Below are positions 1 to 6,327 of a stretch of DNA of 13,413 nt, piece after piece. Source of the stretch: Benthicola sp964195715 (GTDB taxonomy: Bacteria; Gemmatimonadota; Gemmatimonadetes; Palauibacterales; Palauibacteraceae). The translations under genes and the position numbers were made by a program. The first letter of the stretch is position 1, and every line of letters starts with the position of its first letter. The stretch covers positions 1-13,413 of the forward strand of contig CAXMRU010000300.1 of the NCBI GenBank assembly GCA_964195715.1, given 5' to 3'. Below the pieces are notes generated by a model. The model did not search any database. It saw only the letters and a list, made by a program, of their open reading frames with translations, and was not told where the DNA came from.

Positions 1-151
1 GATTCAGGTCCGCCTGCCTCGCCAGTACGGCCTTGCCAAGCGGCACTTCGGCTGCTCCCAGAACGCGGAGAATACGAACGTTGGTCTCCGTTCCCAACAC
101 TTCGTTGAGCGGGTTTCGCAGGGCGCTCTGTGACTTCGCCGGAGGTCTCAT
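1..151 (-). CDS. Winged-helix regulator, N-terminal part (cut by window edge)
   Basis: Reading leftwards from an ATG at 151-149, the frame stays open for 50 codons to the window edge. The peptide begins MRPPAKSQSALRNPLNEVLG, continues with TNVRILRVLG, and then reads LGKAVLARQADLN. This is the usual layout of a winged-helix DNA-binding domain: first helix, then an 'L..LA..A.L' recognition-helix start. The same opening is common in bacterial proteins where the wHTH is followed by a minimal nucleotidyltransferase domain. That part would lie outside the window, so the second domain is inferred and unproven. A promoter-like AT-rich segment (253-283) sits at a sensible distance upstream. The gene follows the BTAD regulator on the same strand but seems to have its own promoter. 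Alternatives are a MarR- or ArsR-like regulator without nucleotidyltransferase. Confidence 0.6.
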   Translation of the reverse strand, partial: MRPPAKSQSALRNPLNEVLGTETNVRILRVLGAAEVPLGKAVLARQADLN

Positions 152-252
152 GTTCTCGCTCGGCTGGATAGGTGAGGCACTTCCTATTCAGCTAAACATC
201 AGTGTGAACGCGAATATAGTACCGCTAACCGTACTTAACTACGCTTGTCAGT

Positions 253-283
253 ATTATAATATTGATTTTCGCCGGTCAGTCAA
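253..283 (-). promoter_or_regulatory. Putative sigma70-type promoter for the leftmost wHTH gene
   Basis: On the minus strand TTGACT (283-278) is followed 19 bp later by a perfect TATAAT (258-253), in a distinctly AT-rich stretch (about 180-265). The predicted transcript would start near 246 and carry a leader of roughly 95 nt to the ATG at 151. The -35 hexamer contains the TGA stop codon of the upstream regulator gene (282-280). The -10 lies inside the perfect 10-bp palindrome TATTATAATA (252-261), which could also serve as an operator half-site pair. The 19-bp spacer is longer than ideal, so the call is moderate. Confidence 0.45.
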
Positions 284-3186
284 GGAAGGTGATTGCCCGG
301 CATCACACGCTTGAGCGCGCGTCGGGCCTCTTCGACCATGGGCCGCAGTTTGGGATCACATTCGCGCCACAGGTCGATGAAGCGTTCGTAGTGCTCGGCC
401 GCCTTCCCGGGCTCGCCGAGTCGGTCGTAGATCTCGGCGCGCCGCAGGTGGGACATGGCCAGATACGGGGAGTCGTACTCGGTAACCGTGTTCATCGTGG
501 CGTACCAGCGCAGCGCCTCGTCGTCGCGCTCGAGCCGTGAGTAGATTTCCCCGCGCAGGAAACGATCTTCGGGGCCGGGATAGAACGGAGCGGCGTATAG
601 CCACTGGATCCTGATGCGCCTCGGCTGCGCGTCCAGGGATTGTAGCGCTTCCTCCAGCCGGCCTTGCGCGAACCGCACGTGGGCCTGGAGGCTCAGGGCA
701 CGATCGACGGCGAAGCTGAGGGCCTCCGGCGGGTTTCCCAGCGCCTCCAGTTCCTCCGCGTAGCGCAGCGCTTCCTCGAGATTCCCGAGCCCGAGGCTCA
801 ATCGGCCGAGCGCGTACAGTTGAAGCTGTGGCGCCAGGATGTCGTGGGCCCTCTGTCGTGTCCCCGACACGCTGGGGTGAATCTGGTCGACCTTCCAATT
901 CGAGATGGGTGGCCGGAGGGCTTCCAGGTCCTCCCGGGCGACGGGCGAAAACGAAGCGGAGCCCCACAGGGCGCGGTACAGGTCAGCCCACATCGGGTAG
1001 ATCTCGCCGACCCCGTCCAGCTCCGTCCACGCCGAGCCCCAGCGACCGAGGGACACACCGTAACGGGCGCTTCGAAGGGATATTTCACCGGCTCTCCTCT
1101 CCACCGACAGGGCGTCGATGTTCCGGAGCCGATGCAGGCTCGCCGCGGCCTGGAAATCTCCCCGGGTTTTCGCGAGGTGGCCGGCCGCCAGTGCAACCTC
1201 GAATCCGACCGACCGCGGGGCCTCGGCGAGTATAGCCTCCTGGGCCTCTGCATCTCCCGACCCGAACGCTCGCACGGCTCGAGTCGGAAACCTGGAGTCC
1301 CCCCCCCACAGCGTGTCGAGGAGGGCCCAGTTGCCGTCAGCCGCGGCCCACCACATCGCGCCGGACCTATGATCGGGGTCGTGCGGGTCCAGCCGATACG
1401 CGCGCAGGGCCGCCGCACGGACATCCCGCATGGGTCTTCCATAGAACGGGTAGAAAGAACCCGACCAGGCGAGAAGCCACCACGCCTGGACGTCGTCGGG
1501 GTAGTCGGCGAGGACCAGGCGGCTGAGCCGCTCCGCTTCGGGCCCGTTGCCCTGCATGATCTCCGAGTTGGCCCGCAGCACCCGCTGGATGCGAAGGGGC
1601 AGATTCCCGCTGTGACGTACCGCACGCCTGGCGGCCTCCACGCCGGCGTCCCACTCCGGGATGATCCACCCGCCGGCGACTCCCCAGCCGTACCAGGCGA
1701 GCGCGAACGTGGAGTCGATCTCCGCCGCTCTCCGGAACGCGACAACCGCCGAATCGAAAGCGAACCTTCGTCGCTTGGCGACTCCATCGAGGTAAGCCTT
1801 GAGTGCGCTCAGCGAGTCGGTCGTGCGAGCCGCGATGCCGTGGTACTCCCGGTCGGTCCCGATCAGCCCCAGGAGGAGCTTCCGACCCAGGCGGTCGAGG
1901 AGGTTGAAGAACTGGTCGGCCTCACCCTCCACGGAAGCCACCGCACCGATGCCTCCATCCTCATCCAGGGAGTGGAGCCGGGCGTCGATTCTCAGTCTAC
2001 CCTCAAGCTCCACCACCTCGCCCGTGACGTAGTGACGGGCGCCCGTCCGGTCGGCGACCGCCCTTGCCCGGTCACCTTCGAAGTTCGTCGAGTCCAGCCG
2101 GTCGGCGACGCTGGCCACGGTTTGGGGGTGGGCCGTACTGAGATCGCCGACCCCGTCCAGCATCGTGCTGACCAGGCTGGCCAGGGACGCGCCGAGGTAG
2201 GCGTATTCCTCGCCTCCACTGTAGTCGAACGGCAGGACGGCGATGCGAAGAGTCGGGTCGACCCCCTCGAGATCCGGCACCGACGCGTTGGATCGGTCCA
2301 GGTAGGCCGTACGCAGGACCGCGAAGGAGCCCACGAGCACGACCGCGCTGGTGAGGGCTAGGATCACGGTGCGCCGTCCCCGCGCCGATGGACGGCTGCT
2401 GACCGCGATCGCTGAATCTGTCTCGGCCCCAACCAGACCCTGGCTTCTGCCGGCACTGACCACTTCGGCCCGCGGTGGGTCCTCCCGCAGCCAGCCAGCG
2501 AGAGCCGTTACGTCCTCCGGAGGCTCGGCGTCCAGCTCTTCTCTCAGGAACTGCGTGTGCTCCTCGGCCTCCTGTACCGCGTTGGCCGGATCGCCGGAAG
2601 ACGCCAGGGCCCACATGCGGCGGACCACGTAGCGGGAGTTGTAGGGATCGTGCGAGATGAGCAGCTTCCACTGCCGGGCCGCCTCGATGTAGTCCTTCCG
2701 TTCCTCCGCGCCCGTGGCCAGTGCCTCCCGGGCTTCCGCGGCCATGTCACCGAGACGCCGGCGCTCCGATTCGGCCCAGTGCTCGAAATCGGGCGCGTTT
2801 CGGACGCTAAAACCATCGAGAAACGGTCCCGAGTAGAGAGCAAGCGCCGCCTCCATCTCGCCGCGCTCGACCAGGGCCTGGAATTCGATCGCGTCGCACG
2901 TCACGAAGCTCGCGACGAGCCGGAGTGCGTCGCCCTCCGAGGACAGCGTTTCCGCCCCGAGGGCCTTCCTGAGCTGATAGACGGCCTCCGACAGGAGATG
3001 CCGCGCCCGCTCCGCCTCGACGTCCGGCCACAGATAGCCGATGAGCTTTTCCCGGCCCACGGCTCCGTTCGGAGTAGTCGCGAGCAGGACCAGGAGGGCC
3101 ATTCTCCGGGCCTGCGCAGCTTCGCCGACCACGGGACCGGATTCGGTCCGAAATGACGCGCCGCCAAGTAGTTGCAGCGAGACCAT
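280..3186 (-). CDS. BTAD-domain transcriptional regulator with transmembrane segment and TPR array
   Basis: A 968-residue protein. Residues 1-95 read as an OmpR/SARP-type winged helix (LLVLLATTPNGAVGREKLI, then the YLWPD motif and SEAVYQLRKALG). Residues 97-240 are a bacterial transcriptional-activation domain built of TPR-like helices. A basic stretch (SARGRR) leads into one membrane helix at about 273-293. After it, a TolB/FlgO-like alpha-beta segment (LRIAVLPFDYSGGEEY, with HYVTGEV) spans about 312-410. The rest, 455-968, is rich in TPR helices, such as the pair near 465-505 and the C-terminal RRAEIYDRLGEPGKAAEHYE. The likely job is a membrane-anchored DNA-binding regulator with an exported sensor or scaffold half, as in the ToxR/CadC logic. 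The ligand is unknown. The frame is open upstream to 3750, but that part overlaps the divergent lipoprotein gene and looks non-coding, so the start was placed at the ATG that opens the wHTH (3186). The Shine-Dalgarno is weak. Confidence 0.85.
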   Translation of the reverse strand: MVSLQLLGGASFRTESGPVVGEAAQARRMALLVLLATTPNGAVGREKLIGYLWPDVEAERARHLLSEAVYQLRKALGAETLSSEGDALRLVASFVTCDAIEFQALVERGEMEAALALYSGPFLDGFSVRNAPDFEHWAESERRRLGDMAAEAREALATGAEERKDYIEAARQWKLLISHDPYNSRYVVRRMWALASSGDPANAVQEAEEHTQFLREELDAEPPEDVTALAGWLREDPPRAEVVSAGRSQGLVGAETDSAIAVSSRPSARGRRTVILALTSAVVLVGSFAVLRTAYLDRSNASVPDLEGVDPTLRIAVLPFDYSGGEEYAYLGASLASLVSTMLDGVGDLSTAHPQTVASVADRLDSTNFEGDRARAVADRTGARHYVTGEVVELEGRLRIDARLHSLDEDGGIGAVASVEGEADQFFNLLDRLGRKLLLGLIGTDREYHGIAARTTDSLSALKAYLDGVAKRRRFAFDSAVVAFRRAAEIDSTFALAWYGWGVAGGWIIPEWDAGVEAARRAVRHSGNLPLRIQRVLRANSEIMQGNGPEAERLSRLVLADYPDDVQAWWLLAWSGSFYPFYGRPMRDVRAAALRAYRLDPHDPDHRSGAMWWAAADGNWALLDTLWGGDSRFPTRAVRAFGSGDAEAQEAILAEAPRSVGFEVALAAGHLAKTRGDFQAAASLHRLRNIDALSVERRAGEISLRSARYGVSLGRWGSAWTELDGVGEIYPMWADLYRALWGSASFSPVAREDLEALRPPISNWKVDQIHPSVSGTRQRAHDILAPQLQLYALGRLSLGLGNLEEALRYAEELEALGNPPEALSFAVDRALSLQAHVRFAQGRLEEALQSLDAQPRRIRIQWLYAAPFYPGPEDRFLRGEIYSRLERDDEALRWYATMNTVTEYDSPYLAMSHLRRAEIYDRLGEPGKAAEHYERFIDLWRECDPKLRPMVEEARRALKRVMPGNHLP

Positions 3187-3466
3187 CGGGCACACCCATC
3201 GTGAGATTGATTCTCGCCTGAAAAGAGCCTGACGGGCGTTCACCATCCTGGGGCACGGAGCCTGGGAACGCGATCCGTCGTCGTCGGGGGGTGACGAGCC
3301 GGACTCTCGGGCGAATCCGCAGAATAAGATAGCAGCGCGACCGTGGGGCCGCGAACGCGCTGCAGCCGGTCCGGCAGGCCTGGCGTGCCCTCCGATTGCC
3401 GGGGGCGACCACGTCGGGTCGGTCGGGCTGGACGAAGCCACCCGGCAATCACACAGGAGGTGTACC
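3187..3466. other. Divergent intergenic region between BTAD regulator and lipoprotein
   Basis: These 280 bases separate two divergent starts (3186 on minus, 3467 on plus) and must hold promoters for both. The only AT-rich patch is around 3321-3332, with TAAGAT (3325-3330) on the plus strand and TATCTT in the same place on the minus strand. No convincing -35 partner is present in either direction. No RNA gene or strong inverted repeat was seen. The final 20 bases hold the lipoprotein's strong ribosome-binding site, AGGAGG at 3455-3460. Confidence 0.4.
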
Positions 3467-3961
3467 ATGCGCTGGCAAATCCCAATCGTAGTCCTGCTCG
3501 TGGCAGGGCTTGCTGTATCCTGCGACCAGGCACCGACCGCCGCCGAAGACTCGGCGTCCGACGTTCCGTCGATCCTGATGAGTGCCGATGGAAACAACGG
3601 TGCCGTCAGGTGGATTCCCGATCCAGAGTGCACTGTCTTCGACGGCGACGGGAATCCTTTCTGGGTGGACTGCAGGAACCAGATTGCCACGTACAGCCGT
3701 AACGGCAACGCCATAGCGGTCGTACAGGCGACCGGGGTGCCAAATACCACCGGGAAGGTAGTTAAATGGGACGCTTACGATCCGCCCCAGGTCATGCTTG
3801 ACTGGAACGGGCTGGATGAGCCGCCCGCACCGTGCTTCGTGCTGGGTCCCGAGGGAGAGGGGCTGTTCACGCTCAACTGGCAGGCCATGGTCACGCCCGG
3901 GGGACACGGCAGTCTTATCTGCCACTACGCAAAGAAGTGGGAGTACCAATGGCCGGACTAG
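3467..3961 (+). CDS. Hypothetical lipoprotein with four conserved-looking cysteines
   Basis: A 164-residue protein. The start is fixed by AGGAGG (3455-3460) six bases before the ATG. The N-terminus MRWQIPIVVLLVAGLAVSC is a lipoprotein signal peptide with a somewhat atypical lipobox (AVSC) and acylation predicted at Cys19. A low-complexity Ala/Ser/Asp linker follows to about residue 36. The mature domain holds four cysteines (55, 69, 123, 152), enough for two disulfides in the periplasm, and a Trp-rich end (KKWEYQWPD). No catalytic motif is visible and I do not recognise a named family. The pattern, with a VTPGG.G...CHY end, is like small immunoglobulin-like or adhesion-type lipoproteins, but that is only an impression. 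It is probably a single-gene unit divergent from the BTAD regulator. Confidence 0.8.
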   Translation: MRWQIPIVVLLVAGLAVSCDQAPTAAEDSASDVPSILMSADGNNGAVRWIPDPECTVFDGDGNPFWVDCRNQIATYSRNGNAIAVVQATGVPNTTGKVVKWDAYDPPQVMLDWNGLDEPPAPCFVLGPEGEGLFTLNWQAMVTPGGHGSLICHYAKKWEYQWPD

Positions 3962-4007
3962 TCGCTGCAGAGTGAGCCCCGGTGGCTACCGGGCATGGCG
4001 AACGAAG

Positions 4008-4040
4008 ACGCCGCTCTCGACCATGAGCCGGGGGCGGCGT
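4008..4040 (+). terminator. Possible terminator hairpin after the lipoprotein gene
   Basis: ACGCCGC (4008-4014) and GCGGCGT (4034-4040) form a perfect 7-bp stem around a 19-nt loop and run into TTTC. A second hairpin lies just upstream, with CCGGT and ACCGG arms around 3978-3994. Neither has a proper T tract, so intrinsic termination is uncertain. Confidence 0.3.
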
Positions 4041-4059
4041 TTCGCCGTTCGATCTGGCG

Positions 4060-4299
4060 GTGGACTACATGGTGTTCAACGTGACGAAGGACGACATCAG
4101 GGTCCGCATGGCGGCAGTCGACGAGGACATCTGGCCACTGCCATCGGTCTACCCGCCTAAGGCTGCCGATCCGTCGCAGAGGGTCGGGTTCTCGGACTAC
4201 ATCAAGGGCGGACGAGTGGTGTTCGAGGACGTGATCAAACAGTACTACGACGAGACGAACCAGCAGTTCGGCACGAGCTTCGAGGCGCCGACGTACTGA
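4060..4299 (+). CDS. Small hypothetical ORF, possibly the 3' remnant of a larger gene
   Basis: The frame opens right after a TGA at 4024-4026 and runs to a TGA at 4297-4299. Candidate starts are GTG 4060 and ATG 4069; the second has a purine-rich GGCGGTGG just upstream and may be better. The peptide looks like genuine protein: a strand-turn-strand pattern (DYMVFNVTKDDIRVRMAAVD), then WPLPSVYPPKAADP and a helical, acidic-aromatic end (VIKQYYDETNQQF). It has no signal peptide and no complete domain that I recognise. The sensible sequence extends a little upstream of the GTG (SPFDLAVDYMV), with no good start there. This suggests the C-terminal end of a once longer protein whose 5' part was lost. 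It could instead be an intact small gene of about 77-80 residues. A strong terminator follows. Confidence 0.45.
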   Translation: MDYMVFNVTKDDIRVRMAAVDEDIWPLPSVYPPKAADPSQRVGFSDYIKGGRVVFEDVIKQYYDETNQQFGTSFEAPTY

Positions 4300-4346
4300 G
4301 TGAGTTGAGTGCGAGCGCAGGCAACTGTCGCTCCTTCGGCAAGCGA

Positions 4347-4378
4347 GCCCGCCCGGTCCCCATCGCGGCCGGGCGGGC
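4347..4378 (+). terminator. Rho-independent terminator
   Basis: GCCCGCCCGG (4347-4356) pairs perfectly with CCGGGCGGGC (4369-4378) across a 12-nt loop, followed by the T-containing GTTGTCGTT. It separates the small ORF ending at 4299 from the DUF6868/VOC pair starting at 4483. Confidence 0.75.
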
Positions 4379-4482
4379 GTTGTCGTTCGTCACGTGACCC
4401 AGCTGCCGATGGGCCGCTTCCCGCCCAAGCCGCGTGCGGCTAGGTTCTCCTCGGGCTGTCTAACGGCTTTCCAGGAGGTTCC

Positions 4483-4725
4483 ATGACACTCGAGGTCTTC
4501 ACGTCGTTTCTCGCCTGGTGCACGCTGATCAACCTGGTGTTCCTTCTCATCTGGTTCTTCTTCCTGACCGCCGGCAGTGGCTGGATGCGGCGGATGCACG
4601 GGAAGTGGTTCGCGTTGAGCGAGGAGGGCTTCGCCGCCATCCACTACAAGATGCTGGCGTATTTCAAACTCCTCTGGGTCTTCTTTAATCTCACTCCGTA
4701 CCTGGTTCTGCGGTTGTTCCTCTGA
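4483..4725 (+). CDS. DUF6868 family small membrane protein
   Basis: An 80-residue protein with AGGAGG (4473-4478) four bases before the ATG. Two membrane helices are evident, at about residues 5-30 (CTLINLVFLLIWFFFL) and 55-79 (KLLWVFFNLTPYLVLRLFL). They are joined by a short basic/aromatic loop (WMRRMHGKWFALSEEGFAAI). The order 'FL.WCT.INL', 'HGKWF.LS.E.F..IHY' and 'K.....FNL.PYL.LR' matches what I recall of the DUF6868 family, which has no assigned function. The stop codon overlaps the next gene's start by one base (TGATG), so the two are almost certainly co-transcribed and translationally coupled. Confidence 0.85.
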   Translation: MTLEVFTSFLAWCTLINLVFLLIWFFFLTAGSGWMRRMHGKWFALSEEGFAAIHYKMLAYFKLLWVFFNLTPYLVLRLFL

Positions 4726-5093
4726 TGGCCAAGGTCCTGGGAATCGGCGGGGTGTTGTTCCGGGCGGACGACCCGGAAGCTCTCGGCGACTGGTACAAAC
4801 GCTGGCTCGGCGTGCCCGTGGAGCATCCATGGGGCGCGTCGTTCCAACCCGCCGACCTTCCGGGCAAGGCCTTCTGCGTGTGGGCGCCCTTCAAGCAGGA
4901 TACCACGTACTTCGCCGCCGAGAAGTCCTTCATGTTCAACCTGGTGGTCGATGACCTCGACGGGGCGTTGGCCCAGGTGAAAGAAGGTGGAGCCGAGGTG
5001 GTAGAGGAGATCGAAGACATGGAGTATGGCCGTTTCGGCTGGTTCTTCGATCCCGAGGGTAACAAGGTCGAGTTGTGGGAGCCGGGGAGTTGA
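4725..5093 (+). CDS. VOC-fold (glyoxalase/bleomycin-resistance) family protein
   Basis: A 122-residue protein of typical single-domain VOC length, with two beta-alpha-beta-beta-beta modules. Module one spans about residues 4-56 (GVLFRADDPEALGDWYKRWLG, then the WGASF and FCVWAPF strands). Module two spans about 68-118 (FMFNLVVDDLDGALAQVKEGG, then the FGWFFDPEGNKVELWEP signature). Glu116 in the last strand corresponds to the usual metal-ligand position. The first strand has no His or Gln at the expected ligand site, so classical glyoxalase I metal chemistry is doubtful. The substrate cannot be told from sequence. Translation is probably coupled to the DUF6868 gene, whose stop codon it overlaps by one base. 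Confidence 0.88.
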   Translation: MAKVLGIGGVLFRADDPEALGDWYKRWLGVPVEHPWGASFQPADLPGKAFCVWAPFKQDTTYFAAEKSFMFNLVVDDLDGALAQVKEGGAEVVEEIEDMEYGRFGWFFDPEGNKVELWEPGS

Positions 5094-5100
5094 GCGGCTA

Positions 5101-5122
5101 GCTCACAGGGATTCGGGTGAGC
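5101..5122 (+). terminator. Weak hairpin after the VOC gene
   Basis: GCTCAC (5101-5106) and GTGAGC (5117-5122) make a 6-bp stem with a 10-nt loop, 8 bases after the VOC stop codon. No T tract follows, so it may only stabilise the mRNA end. Confidence 0.3.
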
Positions 5123-5130
5123 CCTGAGCC

Positions 5131-5199
5131 CTACTCCAACCCCACGTTCTTCAGCAACCGTTCCCTCCCGGCATTGACCGCGGGATCCAATCCACGCAT
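5131..5199 (-). pseudogene. Possible C-terminal gene remnant
   Basis: The minus strand holds a 22-codon frame from the ATG at 5199-5197 to the TAG at 5133-5131. It encodes MRGLDPAVNAGRERLLKNVG followed by LE. The composition and helix-like register (A.NAGRERLL.NVGLE) read like the natural C-terminus of a larger bacterial protein. No upstream coding sequence is attached: the frame hits a TAA about 30 bases further up, where the AT-rich promoter region of the next module begins. I take it as the 3' stub of a gene cut when the MNT-HEPN module arrived. It could be chance. Confidence 0.25.
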
Positions 5200-5220
5200 A
5201 TTTGAGCTATGATCGTGTTT

Positions 5221-5249
5221 TTAGTACATACGTATGTAATATTAGTACA
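5221..5249 (+). promoter_or_regulatory. Operator-like repeats upstream of the MNT-HEPN module
   Basis: TTAGTACA occurs twice (5221-5228 and 5242-5249), 21 bp apart start to start, which is two helical turns. Between and overlapping the first copy lies a perfect 14-bp palindrome, TACATACGTATGTA (5225-5238). The block is sharply AT-rich against the surrounding DNA and ends 32 bp before the predicted ATG at 5282. TATGAT (5208-5213) and TAATAT (5237-5242) are possible -10 elements, but a clear -35 is missing. Binding by the module's own wHTH protein is an inference. Confidence 0.45.
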
Positions 5250-5271
5250 ATCGATCGGTTCAATGGATCAT

Positions 5272-5277
5272 GGGAGG
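5272..5277 (+). promoter_or_regulatory. Shine-Dalgarno that favours the 5282 start
   Basis: GGGAGG lies four bases before the ATG at 5282 and overlaps the earlier in-frame ATG at 5270. It therefore supports initiation at 5282. Confidence 0.5.
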
Positions 5278-5281
5278 CAGG

Positions 5282-5899
5282 ATGGCTGACCGGATTGCGA
5301 AAGCGCTCTTCGGAAAGACTCGGCGGAACGTCCTGTCGCTGTTGTTCGGGCGACCAGACGAACGTTTCTACATGAGGCAGGTGGCCCGGGAGACGGCTTC
5401 CAGCGTAGCCGCAGTTCAGTATGAGTTGGCTCGGCTCACGACGGCGCAGCTCGTGATCAGAACCCCCGATGGAAAGCAGGTCTACTACAGGGCCAACACG
5501 GAATCGCCTGTATTTCAAGAGCTCCGGAGTCTGATGGACAAAACGGTTGGGGCGGTCGCAGTGGTCCGCTCGGTGCTTTCCGGTCTCTCGCGCGAGGGCC
5601 GGGTCGAGATAGCCTTTATCTACGGTTCCGTCGCGTCTGGAACGCACGTGTCTTTGAGCGACGTTGACGTGATGATCGTAGGCGAGATCAAACTGTTAAA
5701 GATCGTTCCTGCCCTTCGCGTCGCGCAGGATCGGTTGGGTCGCGAGATCAACCCGACGATCTATCCGGCGGAAGAACTCCGCAGGAAGTTGATGGACGGA
5801 GAGCACTTTGTGAACCGAGTCCTGAATGGCCCGAAGATCATGCTGATCGGAACCGAAGATGAGCTTGAAAGACTGGCAGGAGAATCGCTGGCTCGCTGA
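5282..5899 (+). CDS. wHTH-nucleotidyltransferase (MNT-type antitoxin-like) protein
   Basis: A 205-residue protein (209 if it starts at 5270). Residues 5-70 form a winged helix (FGKTRRNVLSLLFGRPDERF, MRQVARETASS, and the wing DGKQVYYRAN). Residues 85-190 hold a minimal polymerase-beta-type nucleotidyltransferase with the signature GS...G.....SD.D (Gly115, Ser116, Gly120, Ser126, Asp127, Asp129). In studied HEPN/MNT pairs, such as MntA of Shewanella, the MNT enzyme neutralises its partner by adding AMP to a tyrosine. Here the fused wHTH suggests it also binds DNA and controls its own promoter. Its 3' end overlaps the HEPN gene by 41 bp. Codon use is less GC-biased than in the neighbours (a TTA Leu codon at 5696-5698), and AT-rich DNA lies upstream, hinting at horizontal transfer. 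The domain call is firm; the antitoxin role is inferred from pairing. Confidence 0.85.
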   Translation: MADRIAKALFGKTRRNVLSLLFGRPDERFYMRQVARETASSVAAVQYELARLTTAQLVIRTPDGKQVYYRANTESPVFQELRSLMDKTVGAVAVVRSVLSGLSREGRVEIAFIYGSVASGTHVSLSDVDVMIVGEIKLLKIVPALRVAQDRLGREINPTIYPAEELRRKLMDGEHFVNRVLNGPKIMLIGTEDELERLAGESLAR

Positions 5900-6314
5900 G
5901 CACGAACCAAGCTGGGAGGAAGTCGCAGATCTACTGACCGTAGTTGATAGAGATTTGCAGGACGCGGCGGTAGACAGGTTGAGCGCGGACTGGCGTCTTG
6001 GCATTGCGTACAACGCGGCTCTCCAACTTGCCCTCCTCGCCTTGGCAGCCGAAGGGTATCGGCCCGAGCGGCAGCGTGCGCACGAAAGAGCGGTCCAGTC
6101 CCTGCGATTGACGATTGGCCTGGACCAGGAAGTGGTTGATACGCTCGACGTGGTGCGCCGGAAAAGGCACCTCAGCATCTACGAGCGTGCCGGCACCGCG
6201 TCTTCCAGCGAGGCCGAGGAAGTTTACCGACTCGCGGTTGCACTGCGCGATCAGGTTCTGGAGTGGATGAAACGGGAACACCCGGAACTGCTCGGTCCCT
6301 CGGCTCCAGGCTAA
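5859..6314 (+). CDS. HEPN-domain protein (HepT-like toxin candidate)
   Basis: A 151-residue, all-helical protein starting inside the MNT gene (ATG 5859, 41-bp overlap). The opening, MSLKDWQENRWLAEHEPSWE, with LLTVVDRDLQDA and SADWRLGIAYNAALQLA, matches the HEPN proteins I recall beside wHTH-nucleotidyltransferases. The C-terminal helix pair carries the polar cluster RRKRH (100-104) followed by Tyr108 and ERAG. HEPN RNases use an R...H/N motif in this place, and the nearby tyrosine is the residue AMPylated by MNT partners in characterised systems. The spacing here (R-X3-H) is not the textbook RX4-6H, so RNase activity is uncertain. The arrangement, antitoxin-type enzyme first and toxin-type HEPN second with overlap, supports a two-gene module. 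It ends 13 bp from the convergent DUF3943 gene, with no clear terminator. Confidence 0.82.
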   Translation: MSLKDWQENRWLAEHEPSWEEVADLLTVVDRDLQDAAVDRLSADWRLGIAYNAALQLALLALAAEGYRPERQRAHERAVQSLRLTIGLDQEVVDTLDVVRRKRHLSIYERAGTASSSEAEEVYRLAVALRDQVLEWMKREHPELLGPSAPG

Positions 6315-6327
6315 GAAGTTCCGCCCT

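Noticed and set aside
664..2361. Long plus-strand open frame opposite the BTAD gene
   Set aside because: It is a shadow of the high-GC coding strand: Arg/Pro/Gly-rich, no domain pattern, fully inside the convincing minus-strand gene.
3187..3750. In-frame extension of the BTAD regulator by 188 residues upstream of 3186
   Set aside because: The extension overlaps the divergent lipoprotein gene, lacks protein-like pattern and precedes a natural wHTH N-terminus. The start at 3186 is better.
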